Shown here: in pieces, positions 10,000 through 17,200 of the stretch | Layout: each line of letters starts with the position of its first letter | Position numbering within the stretch: the first letter of the stretch is position 1 | Source: Agromyces humi | GTDB taxonomy: Bacteria > Actinomycetota > Actinomycetes > Actinomycetales > Microbacteriaceae | DNA: 53,818 bases | Assembly (NCBI RefSeq): GCF_009720255.1 | Contig: NZ_WJSP02000002.1 | Coordinates: 1 to 53,818, forward strand | Direction: 5' to 3' | Notes under the pieces: model-generated | What the model was told of the DNA's origin: nothing | The model's input: the letters and a program-made list of their open reading frames with translations, nothing else | The model's database searches: none | Position numbers and translations under genes: made by a program

Positions 10000-10009
10000 A
10001 CCCCCACGT

Positions 10010-10516
10010 TCAGCCGGGATGGACCATGAGATCGTAGCCGTACAGGTCGGCGAGGGAGTGGATGAACGTCTGCTCGTCGGTCGGGTCGATGAACGAGACG
10101 TCCCCGGTGGGCAGGGGCACGTCGGTGTAGGGGGCGTAGTCGGTGCTGACGAGGACCAGCGGGACGGGGCCGTCCCAGTTGCCGGCGTACTGGTTGGTCG
10201 CCTGCCCGCGCGGTGCGAGGAGTGCGGTGGCGACCTCTTCGTTCGCGGCGGCGAGGTCGAACCATTCGGTCGCTGCGATGAGCTGCGCCTGGGATCGGTT
10301 GGCGATCATGGAGGCGGCGTGCACGCGTGCGATGAACGCGTCGACGTCACCGTCGTAGGAGTCGGGGAGCTCGGCGTAGCCGGGGATCAGCTCGGCGGCG
10401 AGGTCGGTGAGGGTGTCGGCGTACACGGTTCGGTCGCCGGTGTTCAGGGCGAACGGCCACGGGGTGCCGTCGTCCTTCAGGACGTGGTCGATCTCCTCGG
10501 TCACGAGGGAAGCCAT
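10010..10516 (-). CDS. Hypothetical protein, 168 aa
   Basis: Soluble acidic protein without recognised domain, signal peptide or membrane segment. The central part (about 55-100) is helical; the C-terminal third is richer in Asp/Pro. GGAAGGAG lies 6 bases before the ATG and a class 2 motif about 50 bases upstream. The repeat array begins directly after its stop and would be co-transcribed with it, so it is the best candidate for a protein partner of the array. Confidence 0.7.
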   Translation of the reverse strand: MASLVTEEIDHVLKDDGTPWPFALNTGDRTVYADTLTDLAAELIPGYAELPDSYDGDVDAFIARVHAASMIANRSQAQLIAATEWFDLAAANEEVATALLAPRGQATNQYAGNWDGPVPLVLVSTDYAPYTDVPLPTGDVSFIDPTDEQTFIHSLADLYGYDLMVHPG

Positions 10517-10566
10517 AGGCGGCTCCTTCCGGGTCTGCGGCGTCGGGGCACGCCGGCTACCAGCAC

Positions 10567-10575
10567 CATGCGCGG
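10567..10575 (-). promoter_or_regulatory. Class 2 motif (CCGCGCATG)
   Basis: Upstream of the gene at 10516; the predicted leader of about 41 nt holds GGAAGGAG. Confidence 0.65.
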
Positions 10576-10610
10576 GTAATCATCGCGAGCTGGGACGTGC
10601 CGTTTCCGGG

Positions 10611-10706
10611 TCAGGCGGCGACCGGGTCGGCCCAGAAGGTCAGGTCGTCCTCGAGCTGCTCACGGCTCGGGAAATAGTCGAGTTCGAAATCCTCGCCGAA
10701 CATCAT
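10611..10706 (-). CDS. 31-residue acidic microprotein
   Basis: Short ORF starting Met-Met-Phe-Gly-Glu-Asp, acidic and aromatic, ending Pro-Val-Ala-Ala. It is supported by a class 1 motif about 48 bases upstream and by GAGGAG 7 bases before the ATG. Both signals follow the arrangement of larger genes in this element. Function unknown. Confidence 0.5.
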   Translation of the reverse strand: MMFGEDFELDYFPSREQLEDDLTFWADPVAA

Positions 10707-10748
10707 GTTGATCGTCTCCTCGCGGGGGTGCAAAGCGTGTGCGAGGAA

Positions 10749-10758
10749 GACATGCGGC
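10749..10758 (-). promoter_or_regulatory. Class 1 motif (GCCGCATGTC)
   Basis: Upstream of the 31-residue ORF; it starts where the preceding 307-aa gene ends (10761). Confidence 0.6.
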
Positions 10759-10760
10759 AA

Positions 10761-11684
10761 CTACCGGAACACCGGTGGGACGGTCGGTTCCGCGTCGACG
10801 ACGGCCGGCCGGAGGCTTTCCGGCTTCTCCCACTTGGATGCCGTCCAGCTGCCACGGTCGACCTCGGCGGGGAACTCGTCGTCGAAGGTGACGTCGAGGC
10901 GCCCGTCGAACTTCGCGATGCTGGTCTGGGCGGTGTTCGCGTCGAGGATCGACAGGTGCACACCTTCGAAGCTGACGCGGCGCTTCTGCGTGCTCGGCAG
11001 CAGCTTCGCGTCGTCGACGGCGCCGTCCCAGACGATGTCCAGTCGGGTGTTGCCGTGCCAGGGGATCCCGGACGCGGCGAGCTCAGTTGCGGCCGCGATC
11101 GCGGCCGGGTCGTTCCGGTCGACGCCGTGACGGGCGAGGATCCCGAGGATGACGTCGCGGCGACCGTTGAGGTTCCATTCGATGTCGTCGATACCTTCGG
11201 CTTCGAGGAGGAGGGAATCGCCGAGCGGTGCGCGGAGCGTCCGGTCGGGGGTGATGCGGTTCATCTCAGGGATCGGGTCGACGAGGTTTCGCTTCTCGAT
11301 CTTGTCGACGATGAGCTCACGGCTCTCGGAGTGCAGCTGGTCGAAGTCGACACCGGCGTCGGCGGCGAGGTTTCGGGCGAACTGCTCCGCAGCGTCTCGG
11401 CGGCGGTCCTCGAGGCGAGCCATCGCGGACCGGTGGGCCTTCCACGGCTGCCCGGCGAGGAGCTGATTCGTCTCCGCGGGGGTGAGCGCGTCGTCGTCCT
11501 TCCAGATGTCCAGCTCGATCCCGTACGCCGGAAGGGCGGCGAGTTGGTCGTCGACGAGCCACGCGGCGCGTTCCTGCCCGATCCTGTCGAGCGTGACCGC
11601 CCCTGCGGTCTGGTGCTTCTGGGCGAACTCGCCGCTGATGACGCTGTGAAGGTTCCCGCGGGCATCCTGTGTGGTCTGAGGCAT
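10761..11684 (-). CDS. Hypothetical protein with N-terminal shared tag, 307 aa
   Basis: Unknown function. The first 27 residues carry the tag NLHS..SGEFAQKHQT...TL also found in three other proteins here. The rest is a soluble, charged protein with a helical region at about 60-130 and a beta-rich C-terminal half. The ATG at 11684 was preferred over far upstream starts because it sits exactly 13 nt after a GCCGCACAC motif and avoids overlap with the divergent DUF2510 gene. Confidence 0.72.
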   Translation of the reverse strand: MPQTTQDARGNLHSVISGEFAQKHQTAGAVTLDRIGQERAAWLVDDQLAALPAYGIELDIWKDDDALTPAETNQLLAGQPWKAHRSAMARLEDRRRDAAEQFARNLAADAGVDFDQLHSESRELIVDKIEKRNLVDPIPEMNRITPDRTLRAPLGDSLLLEAEGIDDIEWNLNGRRDVILGILARHGVDRNDPAAIAAATELAASGIPWHGNTRLDIVWDGAVDDAKLLPSTQKRRVSFEGVHLSILDANTAQTSIAKFDGRLDVTFDDEFPAEVDRGSWTASKWEKPESLRPAVVDAEPTVPPVFR

Positions 11685-11693
11685 CTTTCGTAC

Positions 11694-11702
11694 GTGTGCG
11701 GC
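11694..11702 (-). promoter_or_regulatory. Class 1b motif (GCCGCACAC)
   Basis: 13 nt between GCCGC and the ATG at 11684; probably a leaderless transcript. Confidence 0.65.
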
Positions 11703-11736
11703 GGCGGCACTCTCGCCAACCCGCTTCGCAGTGTCG

Positions 11737-11742
11737 TACGCT
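11737..11742 (+). promoter_or_regulatory. TANNNT box for a leaderless DUF2510 gene
   Basis: TACGCT followed by TCGGCC and the ATG at 11749: a host-type -10 with the start codon at the expected transcript start. Confidence 0.6.
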
Positions 11743-11748
11743 TCGGCC

Positions 11749-12228
11749 ATGTCGAACACACCGGCGCCGGGTTGGTACAGCGACCCGTCAGGCGCGCCGA
11801 ACCTCAGATGGTGGGACGGTGCCTCCTGGACAGAGCACATCCGTGTTCCGAACCCGCCGATGGCAGCACCGCCGCCGAACTCGGGCCCGCCGGGGCTGCC
11901 TGCCGCAGCAGTATCCGCCGCCACGCACATCTCGTCGACGTCGTCGACGGGAGTCATTCAGGACACGCGGACCGGTGAGCAGAAGGTCGTAGGCCCCGCG
12001 TCGATCGTCCTCGGGCTTCTCTCGATCCTGCTGTGGCCGGTCGGGGTTGTCGCGCTGCTCGCGATCGCAGCTGGGATCATCGCGATCATCATCGACCGGC
12101 GTCGCGGCGGGATCTCCGGGAAGGTGACCGGGTGGATTGGGATCGCGCTCGGCGCGTTCGGCGGTTTCATCACCTATGGGAACTTCCTGACGGGCCTCAA
12201 CCAGTCGATCGAGGGTCTGGCGTACTAG
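11749..12228 (+). CDS. DUF2510 membrane protein, 159 aa
   Basis: Starts with the DUF2510 signature GWYSDPSGA..LRWWDG..WTEH (residues 7-30), a short cytoplasmic Trp-rich module common in actinobacterial membrane proteins. A Pro/Ala-rich linker follows, then two or three membrane helices (about 80-112 and 122-145) with the RRRGG basic turn between them. The ATG is chosen because it lies 6 bases after TACGCT and directly before the domain. It is followed after 3 bases by a second DUF2510 gene. Exact role unknown. Confidence 0.85.
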   Translation: MSNTPAPGWYSDPSGAPNLRWWDGASWTEHIRVPNPPMAAPPPNSGPPGLPAAAVSAATHISSTSSTGVIQDTRTGEQKVVGPASIVLGLLSILLWPVGVVALLAIAAGIIAIIIDRRRGGISGKVTGWIGIALGAFGGFITYGNFLTGLNQSIEGLAY

Positions 12229-12231
12229 GGC

Positions 12232-12636
12232 ATGTCGAACCCTTCACCTGGCTGGTATCAGGACCCGACTGACTCGAGGACGACGCGTTGGTGGGACGGC
12301 ATGCGATGGACGGAGCATGTCGCCCCGTTGGCCCCGCAGGTTCCTGTCTATCCGACGCTGCCTGGGGCTGCGGTGCCGGCAGAACCGGAACGGCCCGCCC
12401 GTCAATGGTGGGATAGCCGGAACGGATGGGCGATCGCCGCGGCGCTCGTGGCGATCATCTCCCTGTTCATCAACCCGTTCCTCATCTTCGGGATCGTCGC
12501 GATCATCCTCGGCGCGGTCGGAGTGGGGATGGCCGGATCTGCAGGGTACGGGCGCGCCCAGGCGATCGGCGCGATGTCCGTAGGGGCCCTCGCCACAGCA
12601 TGGTCGGCGTACCAGCTGTTCCAGGCAATGAGCTAG
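12232..12636 (+). CDS. DUF2510 membrane protein, 134 aa
   Basis: Second copy of the same plan: GWYQDPTDS..TRWWDG.RWTEH at residues 6-29, a Pro-rich linker, and two membrane helices (about 67-95 and 103-130). It lies 3 bases after the preceding DUF2510 gene, so the pair is an operon and may form a complex. There is no clear Shine-Dalgarno site; coupling to the upstream stop is likely. Confidence 0.83.
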   Translation: MSNPSPGWYQDPTDSRTTRWWDGMRWTEHVAPLAPQVPVYPTLPGAAVPAEPERPARQWWDSRNGWAIAAALVAIISLFINPFLIFGIVAIILGAVGVGMAGSAGYGRAQAIGAMSVGALATAWSAYQLFQAMS

Positions 12637-12671
12637 AGCAGGAAGAGCAAGGGCGGGGATCGGGCCGCGGC

Positions 12672-12677
12672 TAGAGT
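12672..12677 (+). promoter_or_regulatory. TANNNT box for a leaderless zinc-ribbon gene
   Basis: TAGAGT, then TCGGCA, then the ATG at 12684. Confidence 0.65.
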
Positions 12678-12683
12678 TCGGCA

Positions 12684-12911
12684 ATGGCCAAATGCGTCCG
12701 CTGCGGAAAAGAGTTCGACGTCGACGACTCCCGCGAAGAGTTCAACGACGAGTTCGACGGAGACGTCGACTACGACGAGGAGTACGCCGGGGAAGTCTGC
12801 GCGAACTGCGCCATCCCGGACACCGAGTCGAACATCAACGCCGGCGCCGCAATCGACATGATGAACGGCGAGATCGCCTACGACGCCGATCACGTCGAGC
12901 GGTGGCTCTGA
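12684..12911 (+). CDS. Small acidic zinc-ribbon protein, 75 aa
   Basis: Two CxxC pairs (CVRC at 4-7 and CANC at 49-52) flank a very acidic Asp/Glu stretch, so a single zinc ribbon with an acidic insert is likely. There are no basic DNA-binding residues; it may bind a protein or mimic nucleic acid. Probably translated from a leaderless mRNA. Function unknown. Confidence 0.75.
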   Translation: MAKCVRCGKEFDVDDSREEFNDEFDGDVDYDEEYAGEVCANCAIPDTESNINAGAAIDMMNGEIAYDADHVERWL

Positions 12912-12936
12912 GCAGGCTTGCGCTTGCGCGCCCGTC

Positions 12937-13656
12937 CTAGACGATCGACCAGTAGTACACCGACGCGCCTGGGTGCATCTCGCCGATCGATTCGTCGACG
13001 GAGCGGAAGTCAGTGGGGTCGGTGTGCCCGGCGAAGTAGATGGTGATCCCGCCATCCTTGCCCTGCTCGACACGGGTGACGGTGCCGGTGTGGTCCCTGT
13101 CGCCGGAGTTGTCCCAGTCGAACTGGACGATGTCGCCGACCTTCACCTGTGATCGCTGCGCATCGGTGAGCTGGGTGGCACGGTCGGGATGCGCGGCGAG
13201 GTAGTCGCGGAACAGGGTGGACGACACCCACGCCTTCGCGTGGTCGATGTAGCCTTCCTCGTCCTTCGAGTACCACCACTGGTCATCCATCTGCCAGCCG
13301 CGCGCGAGGAGGCCCTGGGAGGCGAAGTTCACGCAGTCGCTGTCGGCGAGGTACCCGAACTCCGAGTTCTGCGTCGACTGCCAGTTGGAGAGGAGGTAGT
13401 CGACCTGCCCCTGCACCGGTGCGGTGAGCGGCTTCCCGTCGAGGTTGCCGGGCCCGGCTTCCGGGCCGGTCTTCGGCTTGGGCGCCTCGGTCTTCGCCGC
13501 CGCGGCCGGGGTCTCAGCCTTCGCCGGCGCGGCCGGCGATGCGATCGTGAGTCCGATGCTGAGGCCGAGCGCAGCGCCCAGGCCGATCCCGACCCCGAAG
13601 TAGATGCCGATGAGCTGGCGGGTGGAGGTGCGTGTGGTTCGGACGGGGTTCTGCAT
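12937..13656 (-). CDS. Membrane-anchored amidase-domain protein
   Basis: 239 residues with a basic N-terminus, one transmembrane/signal segment (about 14-40) and an Ala/Pro/Lys-rich linker to 80. The C-terminal domain fits the Pfam Amidase_6 family (SDCVNFASQGLLARGW around residues 103-118, VGDIVQFDW, HTGTVTRVE, the Cys and His expected for catalysis). It is probably a peptidoglycan or peptide hydrolase outside the membrane, a useful function for opening the wall during mating. The ATG at 13656 was chosen with AGAGGAAG upstream and a class 2 motif 47 bases upstream. Confidence 0.82.
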   Translation of the reverse strand: MQNPVRTTRTSTRQLIGIYFGVGIGLGAALGLSIGLTIASPAAPAKAETPAAAAKTEAPKPKTGPEAGPGNLDGKPLTAPVQGQVDYLLSNWQSTQNSEFGYLADSDCVNFASQGLLARGWQMDDQWWYSKDEEGYIDHAKAWVSSTLFRDYLAAHPDRATQLTDAQRSQVKVGDIVQFDWDNSGDRDHTGTVTRVEQGKDGGITIYFAGHTDPTDFRSVDESIGEMHPGASVYYWSIV

Positions 13657-13701
13657 GTGCGCGGTGAGGCTTCCTCTGGAGGGGCGGACAGTCGCACTCA
13701 C

Positions 13702-13710
13702 CATGCGCGG
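13702..13710 (-). promoter_or_regulatory. Class 2 motif (CCGCGCATG)
   Basis: Upstream of the amidase gene; the predicted leader is about 36 nt. Confidence 0.65.
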
Positions 13711-13714
13711 GATT

Positions 13715-14191
13715 TCAGTCGGTGGCGGTCCAACGGTCGAGGTGGATGACTCCTCGGCGGGCGCCGGCTTCGTAGACGTCCTCGTCGGCTGAGGCGAGTG
13801 AGCCGAGTTCGTCGAGGATCTTCCGCAGCTCGATGGTGAGTGCAGCGCCGTCACCGACGCTGTCCTCGTTGTAGTCGTAGAGGACGTTGAAGTCGGCGTC
13901 GACGATCTCGTAGACGATCGGGGTGGCGCCGTCCAGGTCGTCGTGGTCGACGATTGCGTCGCTGGCGTCTGGGAAGTAGTGCCGGACGGTCCGTGCGACG
14001 CCGCGGGCGACCGACTCGTTCAGCTGCCGTTCCGCTTTCCGGTAGGCGCGCTTCGCGACGTCGATCTCCGCCCAGACGAGGCGGACATGCTCGTCCAACC
14101 CGAGGCCGGTTTCGGCGGGGGACTGCGGTTTCTCGGTGAAGCGGCCGTCGGCGGGGGAGTGGAGGTTGTCGTTCGCGTCGCGGATGGTCAT
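13715..14191 (-). CDS. Hypothetical protein with N-terminal shared tag, 158 aa
   Basis: Begins with the tag NLHSPADGRFTEKPQSP...L (residues 8-25). It continues with a helical region (30-75) and an acidic half with a D-G-A-T-P-I-V-Y strand pattern. No family recognised. The ATG at 14191 is 14 nt after a GCCGCACAC motif, without Shine-Dalgarno site. It diverges from the 107-aa gene across only 41 bases. Confidence 0.72.
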   Translation of the reverse strand: MTIRDANDNLHSPADGRFTEKPQSPAETGLGLDEHVRLVWAEIDVAKRAYRKAERQLNESVARGVARTVRHYFPDASDAIVDHDDLDGATPIVYEIVDADFNVLYDYNEDSVGDGAALTIELRKILDELGSLASADEDVYEAGARRGVIHLDRWTATD

Positions 14192-14201
14192 ACGCGTATT
14201 C

Positions 14202-14224
14202 GTGTGCGGCGGATGCCGCGCATG
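14202..14224. promoter_or_regulatory. Back-to-back motifs in a 41-base divergent region
   Basis: Minus-strand GCCGCACAC (14202-14210) and plus-strand CCGCGCATG (14216-14224) serve starts 14191 (14 nt) and 14233 (11 nt). Confidence 0.7.
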
Positions 14225-14232
14225 GCGGTGGC

Positions 14233-14556
14233 ATGGAGAAGACGCTGACGATGGTCGAGGACGCCGACGGCGACGGGGTCTGCGGGCACTGCGGCCGCGA
14301 GGGGATCCGGTGGCTGGCGACGTTCGATGACGGCGCCAAGGTGGGCTTGCAGTGCGCTCGGAAGCACCTCGGTGTGAAGGTGTCGGTGAAGGATGTTGCT
14401 TGGTCGACAGGTTTCCGTCCGGTCGCCCAGCACCGGGAGCACGGCCTGACGTTCGTCCTCTGGGACAACGGGCGTATGACCAACACCACCCGAAACGGGC
14501 TCCTCGACGCGGTCGGCGGCGAACGAGCGGTGTGGGAGCGGAACGGCTGGCTCTGA
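14233..14556 (+). CDS. Small Cys-containing protein, 107 aa
   Basis: Has CGHC at residues 17-20 and a single Cys in GLQCARKHLG near 41, which could bind zinc together with the following His. The rest is mixed alpha/beta with no recognised domain. Start set by exactly 11 nt after the CCGCGC core, no Shine-Dalgarno site. Function unknown. Confidence 0.72.
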   Translation: MEKTLTMVEDADGDGVCGHCGREGIRWLATFDDGAKVGLQCARKHLGVKVSVKDVAWSTGFRPVAQHREHGLTFVLWDNGRMTNTTRNGLLDAVGGERAVWERNGWL

Positions 14557-14580
14557 CGCCGAGCCGTTCCTTCCGCCACT

Positions 14581-14826
14581 TCAGCGGACGTGCTTCCGCC
14601 CCTCGAGGTAATATCCCGCCCACTCGTCCTGGTCGACCGGGGCGACGTACCAGCCGGCACGCTCGCGCTTGTCGCGTTCACGTTTCGTGTCACCGGCCAT
14701 GTCCTTCCACGCCGACTCCGCGGTGGGGTACACGGAGAAGCTGGACAGGCCGTACATGCTTCCCTTGGCGACTCCGTTCTCGTCGAACAGCACCCAGAAG
14801 TCGGGGATCTCGATGGTGGTTGGCAT
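14581..14826 (-). CDS. Hypothetical protein, 81 aa
   Basis: Small soluble protein with an N-terminal beta pattern (FWVLFDENGVAKGSMYG) and a C-terminal charged region rich in Lys/Arg/Glu and Trp/Tyr. TTAGGAGC lies 4 bases before the ATG. It starts 7 bases after the end of the upstream gene and is probably in an operon with it. Not recognised. Confidence 0.65.
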   Translation of the reverse strand: MPTTIEIPDFWVLFDENGVAKGSMYGLSSFSVYPTAESAWKDMAGDTKRERDKRERAGWYVAPVDQDEWAGYYLEGRKHVR

Positions 14827-14833
14827 GGTGCTC

Positions 14834-15328
14834 CTAACGCTTCTCGAGGCCGGCGAGGAGGTTCTCGGCGACGTCACGGTCGATCGTCCACATGACGTCG
14901 GCGCCCAGCGCCCACCATGCGACGAGGTCGGGGTGGTGCGACGGGACACGTCCGGTGAGGAGTACGTCTCCGAAGCCGTGCTGCTCCTTGGTCCGCATCT
15001 CATCGACGATCCAGTCGTTCAACGCCGTCCACGCGGCATCCTGGAACGCGGCCGCCGTCACGACTAACACCTCGAGGATCTGCCCGTCGCGGGTGAATGA
15101 CTGACCCTCGATGGTTGGGTTGCCGGCGGCACGGATGCGGGTGAGCGACTCCTTCTGGCGGCCAACCTCGGACTCGGCGGAACCCATGTAGTCGAGACGG
15201 AAGTACTTGTCGATGCCAACGGCGCCTTCGCGGGCGGCGCGCACCGGTTTGGTGAGTCGCTGCACCAGGTAGAACTGGTCGGCGTTCACGTGGTCGGTGT
15301 CGATCGCCGGGTCGTCGTTGCGGGGCAT
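14834..15328 (-). CDS. Hypothetical protein, 164 aa
   Basis: Soluble protein with recognisable strands and helices (KYFRLDYMGSAESEVGR; Trp-rich C-terminal third) but no domain I can name. The ATG at 15328 has GAAGGAG 7 bases upstream and a class 2 motif about 30 bases upstream. First gene of a probable two-gene operon with the 81-aa gene. Confidence 0.68.
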   Translation of the reverse strand: MPRNDDPAIDTDHVNADQFYLVQRLTKPVRAAREGAVGIDKYFRLDYMGSAESEVGRQKESLTRIRAAGNPTIEGQSFTRDGQILEVLVVTAAAFQDAAWTALNDWIVDEMRTKEQHGFGDVLLTGRVPSHHPDLVAWWALGADVMWTIDRDVAENLLAGLEKR

Positions 15329-15355
15329 GAGGGTCTCCTTCATCTCGTGACCGTA

Positions 15356-15364
15356 CATGCGCGG
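15356..15364 (-). promoter_or_regulatory. Class 2 motif (CCGCGCATG)
   Basis: Upstream of the gene at 15328; the predicted leader is 18 nt with ATGAAGGAG. Confidence 0.65.
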
Positions 15365-15455
15365 GCGAGTCAAGGGGGCGAAGCACCTCTTGCCCGGGAA
15401 CCTGTCCACGCGCAAGATGAGATTCCGTCACCCATACCCGAGGGGAGGCACGTCG

Positions 15456-15647
15456 ATGGCTGCGCCCAAGCCAGGCGAGAAATACCGGAACGTCCCGACA
15501 GGACGAACCTTCATCGTTCACCAGATTCGGTCGGGCGAGATCCAGATCCAGAGCGTCGACACTCGCTTGCTCCATTGGCTCACGATTCCTGGTTTCCACC
15601 GGAACTACCGGCACTTCAACGAGCAGGAGGAACCCCGCCGCGCATGA
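15456..15647 (+). CDS. Small basic protein, 63 aa
   Basis: Begins MAAPKPGEKYRNVPTGR and has a short beta-rich pattern (TFIVHQI, EIQIQSVD) like a small SH3-type barrel, followed by an aromatic His-rich segment. AGGGGAGG lies 5 bases before the ATG. Its 3' end overlaps the class 2 motif of the next gene. Function unknown. Confidence 0.62.
   Translation: MAAPKPGEKYRNVPTGRTFIVHQIRSGEIQIQSVDTRLLHWLTIPGFHRNYRHFNEQEEPRRA
15638..15646 (+). promoter_or_regulatory. Class 2 motif (CCGCGCATG)
   Basis: Upstream of the gene at 15670; the predicted transcript begins GACAGAAGGAGACC, identical to the leader predicted for the gene at 49135. Confidence 0.7.
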
Positions 15648-15669
15648 CGTCTCCGACAGAAGGAGACCA

Positions 15670-16095
15670 ATGACCGCCACCGCCACCGCCGAGGAGTTCT
15701 GGCAGCAGCTCATCCCCGAAGGCCGCGACTACGAGATGGTCCGCCGCGACCAGCTGCAACCGGGCGACGTCGCTGTCTCCTCGCACTACGGCGTCCGCAC
15801 TGTGAAGCGGATCACCCTCGCAGGGATGAACGGCGAGACCACCCAGATCGACTGGGAGGGCGGCGCGTGGATCCACCCGATGCTCGAGCGGAACGACAGT
15901 CACCTCCTCATCCCTCGCCTCTCCCGGAACCTCACCCCCGCCATCCGGACATTCGCCGACGACACCTCCGCAGGCATCTGGATCGGCGGGACGTGCTTCC
16001 GAGTCGAAGTCCAGGACGGCGAGGTCACCTTCTACGTCGGCGACGACGTCGAAGAGGAGTCGGTGTGGTCCCAGCATGTCGGAGCGGTCCGATGA
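15670..16095 (+). CDS. Hypothetical protein, 141 aa
   Basis: Acidic soluble protein with alternating strands (DVAVSSHYGVRTVKRI; FRVEVQDGEVTFYVGDD), perhaps a beta-barrel. No family recognised. Strong AGAAGGAG 6 bases before the ATG. Its stop overlaps the next start as ATGA. Confidence 0.7.
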   Translation: MTATATAEEFWQQLIPEGRDYEMVRRDQLQPGDVAVSSHYGVRTVKRITLAGMNGETTQIDWEGGAWIHPMLERNDSHLLIPRLSRNLTPAIRTFADDTSAGIWIGGTCFRVEVQDGEVTFYVGDDVEEESVWSQHVGAVR

Positions 16096-16301
16096 CCGCG
16101 CCTCGGACCCGCCAAGAACTGATCGACGGAGCCGTCGAAGCGCGCGTCGAGACGGCCGCCGCAACGTGGCGCGATCCGGCGAACGATGCCGAGGTCGCCG
16201 CGATGGAGGAGACCAAGCAGATCCTCGCCCGGTGGTCCCGAGACGACGCCGAGTTCTACCTCGAGTACTACGCGAAGGCGCTCGGCATCACGCTCGGCTA
16301 G
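16092..16301 (+). CDS. Hypothetical helical protein, 69 aa
   Basis: Small, almost fully helical, charged protein coupled to the preceding gene by ATGA. Its stop shares the bases CTAG with the convergent phosphoesterase stop. No family recognised. Confidence 0.65.
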   Translation: MTAPRTRQELIDGAVEARVETAAATWRDPANDAEVAAMEETKQILARWSRDDAEFYLEYYAKALGITLG

Positions 16302-17200
16302 GCCGCGGCCGCGAACCCTGCGCGGGCTGCGGTGATCGTGATGCCGTCACCCTCGAGCCGCCGTGCGCTCTCGGCCGCGTCGATCCAGTCGAGCGTCGGA
16401 TACGCACCGACCGGCACGACCGAGTGCAGCACCGTGGTCGGGTAGACGTGCACGAGGTTGAACGCCCGTGCGCCGTCCCTTCCACGGGTGCCGCCGACCG
16501 GGACGTTGAGATCCTGGGTGTAGCAGGACGCTGACGCGACGGACACTGGGACGCCGGCGAACGTCGCCGCCGAGGAGTAGTGCAGGTGCCCGGCGATGAT
16601 CGACCGGATGTCGCTGCCCTCGACGACCTCGCGAAGGCCGACCTGGTCGCGGAGTTCCACCGCCACGGCGAGGTCGAGCACAGAGGGGATCGGCGGGTGG
16701 TGCATCGCGAGGATGGTGCCGTGCGGCGCCGGGATCGCCAGCTCCTCAGCCAACCAGTCCAGCTGCTCAGCGGTCACCAGACCGTGATGCTTGCCGGGGA
16801 CCGTGGAGTCCAACGTGATGACCCGGAGCCCGTTCACATCGTCGACACGGTCCACCGGCCGGTACGAGTCCACGAACTCGCCGAGCAGACGGCGCCGGAA
16901 CGCCGCCCGGTCGTCATGGTTGCCCATCACCCAGATCACCTGCGCGCCGAGACGCTCAGCGACAGGATCGACGATCCGCCGCACCCGGTCGTACGCATCC
17001 GGTTCGCCCTTGTCGGCGATGTCCCCGGTGAACACGATCGCTTCCGGCCGGCCACCGGACGCTTCGAACTCGTCGAACAGCTGCTGCAGGTGCGCCTCCG
17101 ACGCGACCCGGTCGTACAAGCGGCCGCCGCCGGCGAGAAGATGCGTGTCGCTGACGTGGAGCAGAAAATGATCCGGGCGCGGGTACTCGGATCGGATCAC
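16298..17200 (-). CDS. Calcineurin-like metallophosphoesterase, CpdA type
   Basis: 300 residues with the full set of metal-binding motifs in order: HVSDTH, TGDIADKG, GNHDDR, AMHHPP and AGHLH. This is the class III cyclic-nucleotide phosphodiesterase (CpdA/Rv0805) arrangement, so hydrolysis of cAMP or a related phosphodiester is likely. The GTG start overlaps the stop of the upstream FtsK-like gene (GTGA), making the two a coupled pair; that coupling hints at a nucleic-acid or nucleotide substrate linked to DNA transfer, which is inference. Confidence 0.87.
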   Translation of the reverse strand: MIRSEYPRPDHFLLHVSDTHLLAGGGRLYDRVASEAHLQQLFDEFEASGGRPEAIVFTGDIADKGEPDAYDRVRRIVDPVAERLGAQVIWVMGNHDDRAAFRRRLLGEFVDSYRPVDRVDDVNGLRVITLDSTVPGKHHGLVTAEQLDWLAEELAIPAPHGTILAMHHPPIPSVLDLAVAVELRDQVGLREVVEGSDIRSIIAGHLHYSSAATFAGVPVSVASASCYTQDLNVPVGGTRGRDGARAFNLVHVYPTTVLHSVVPVGAYPTLDWIDAAESARRLEGDGITITAARAGFAAAA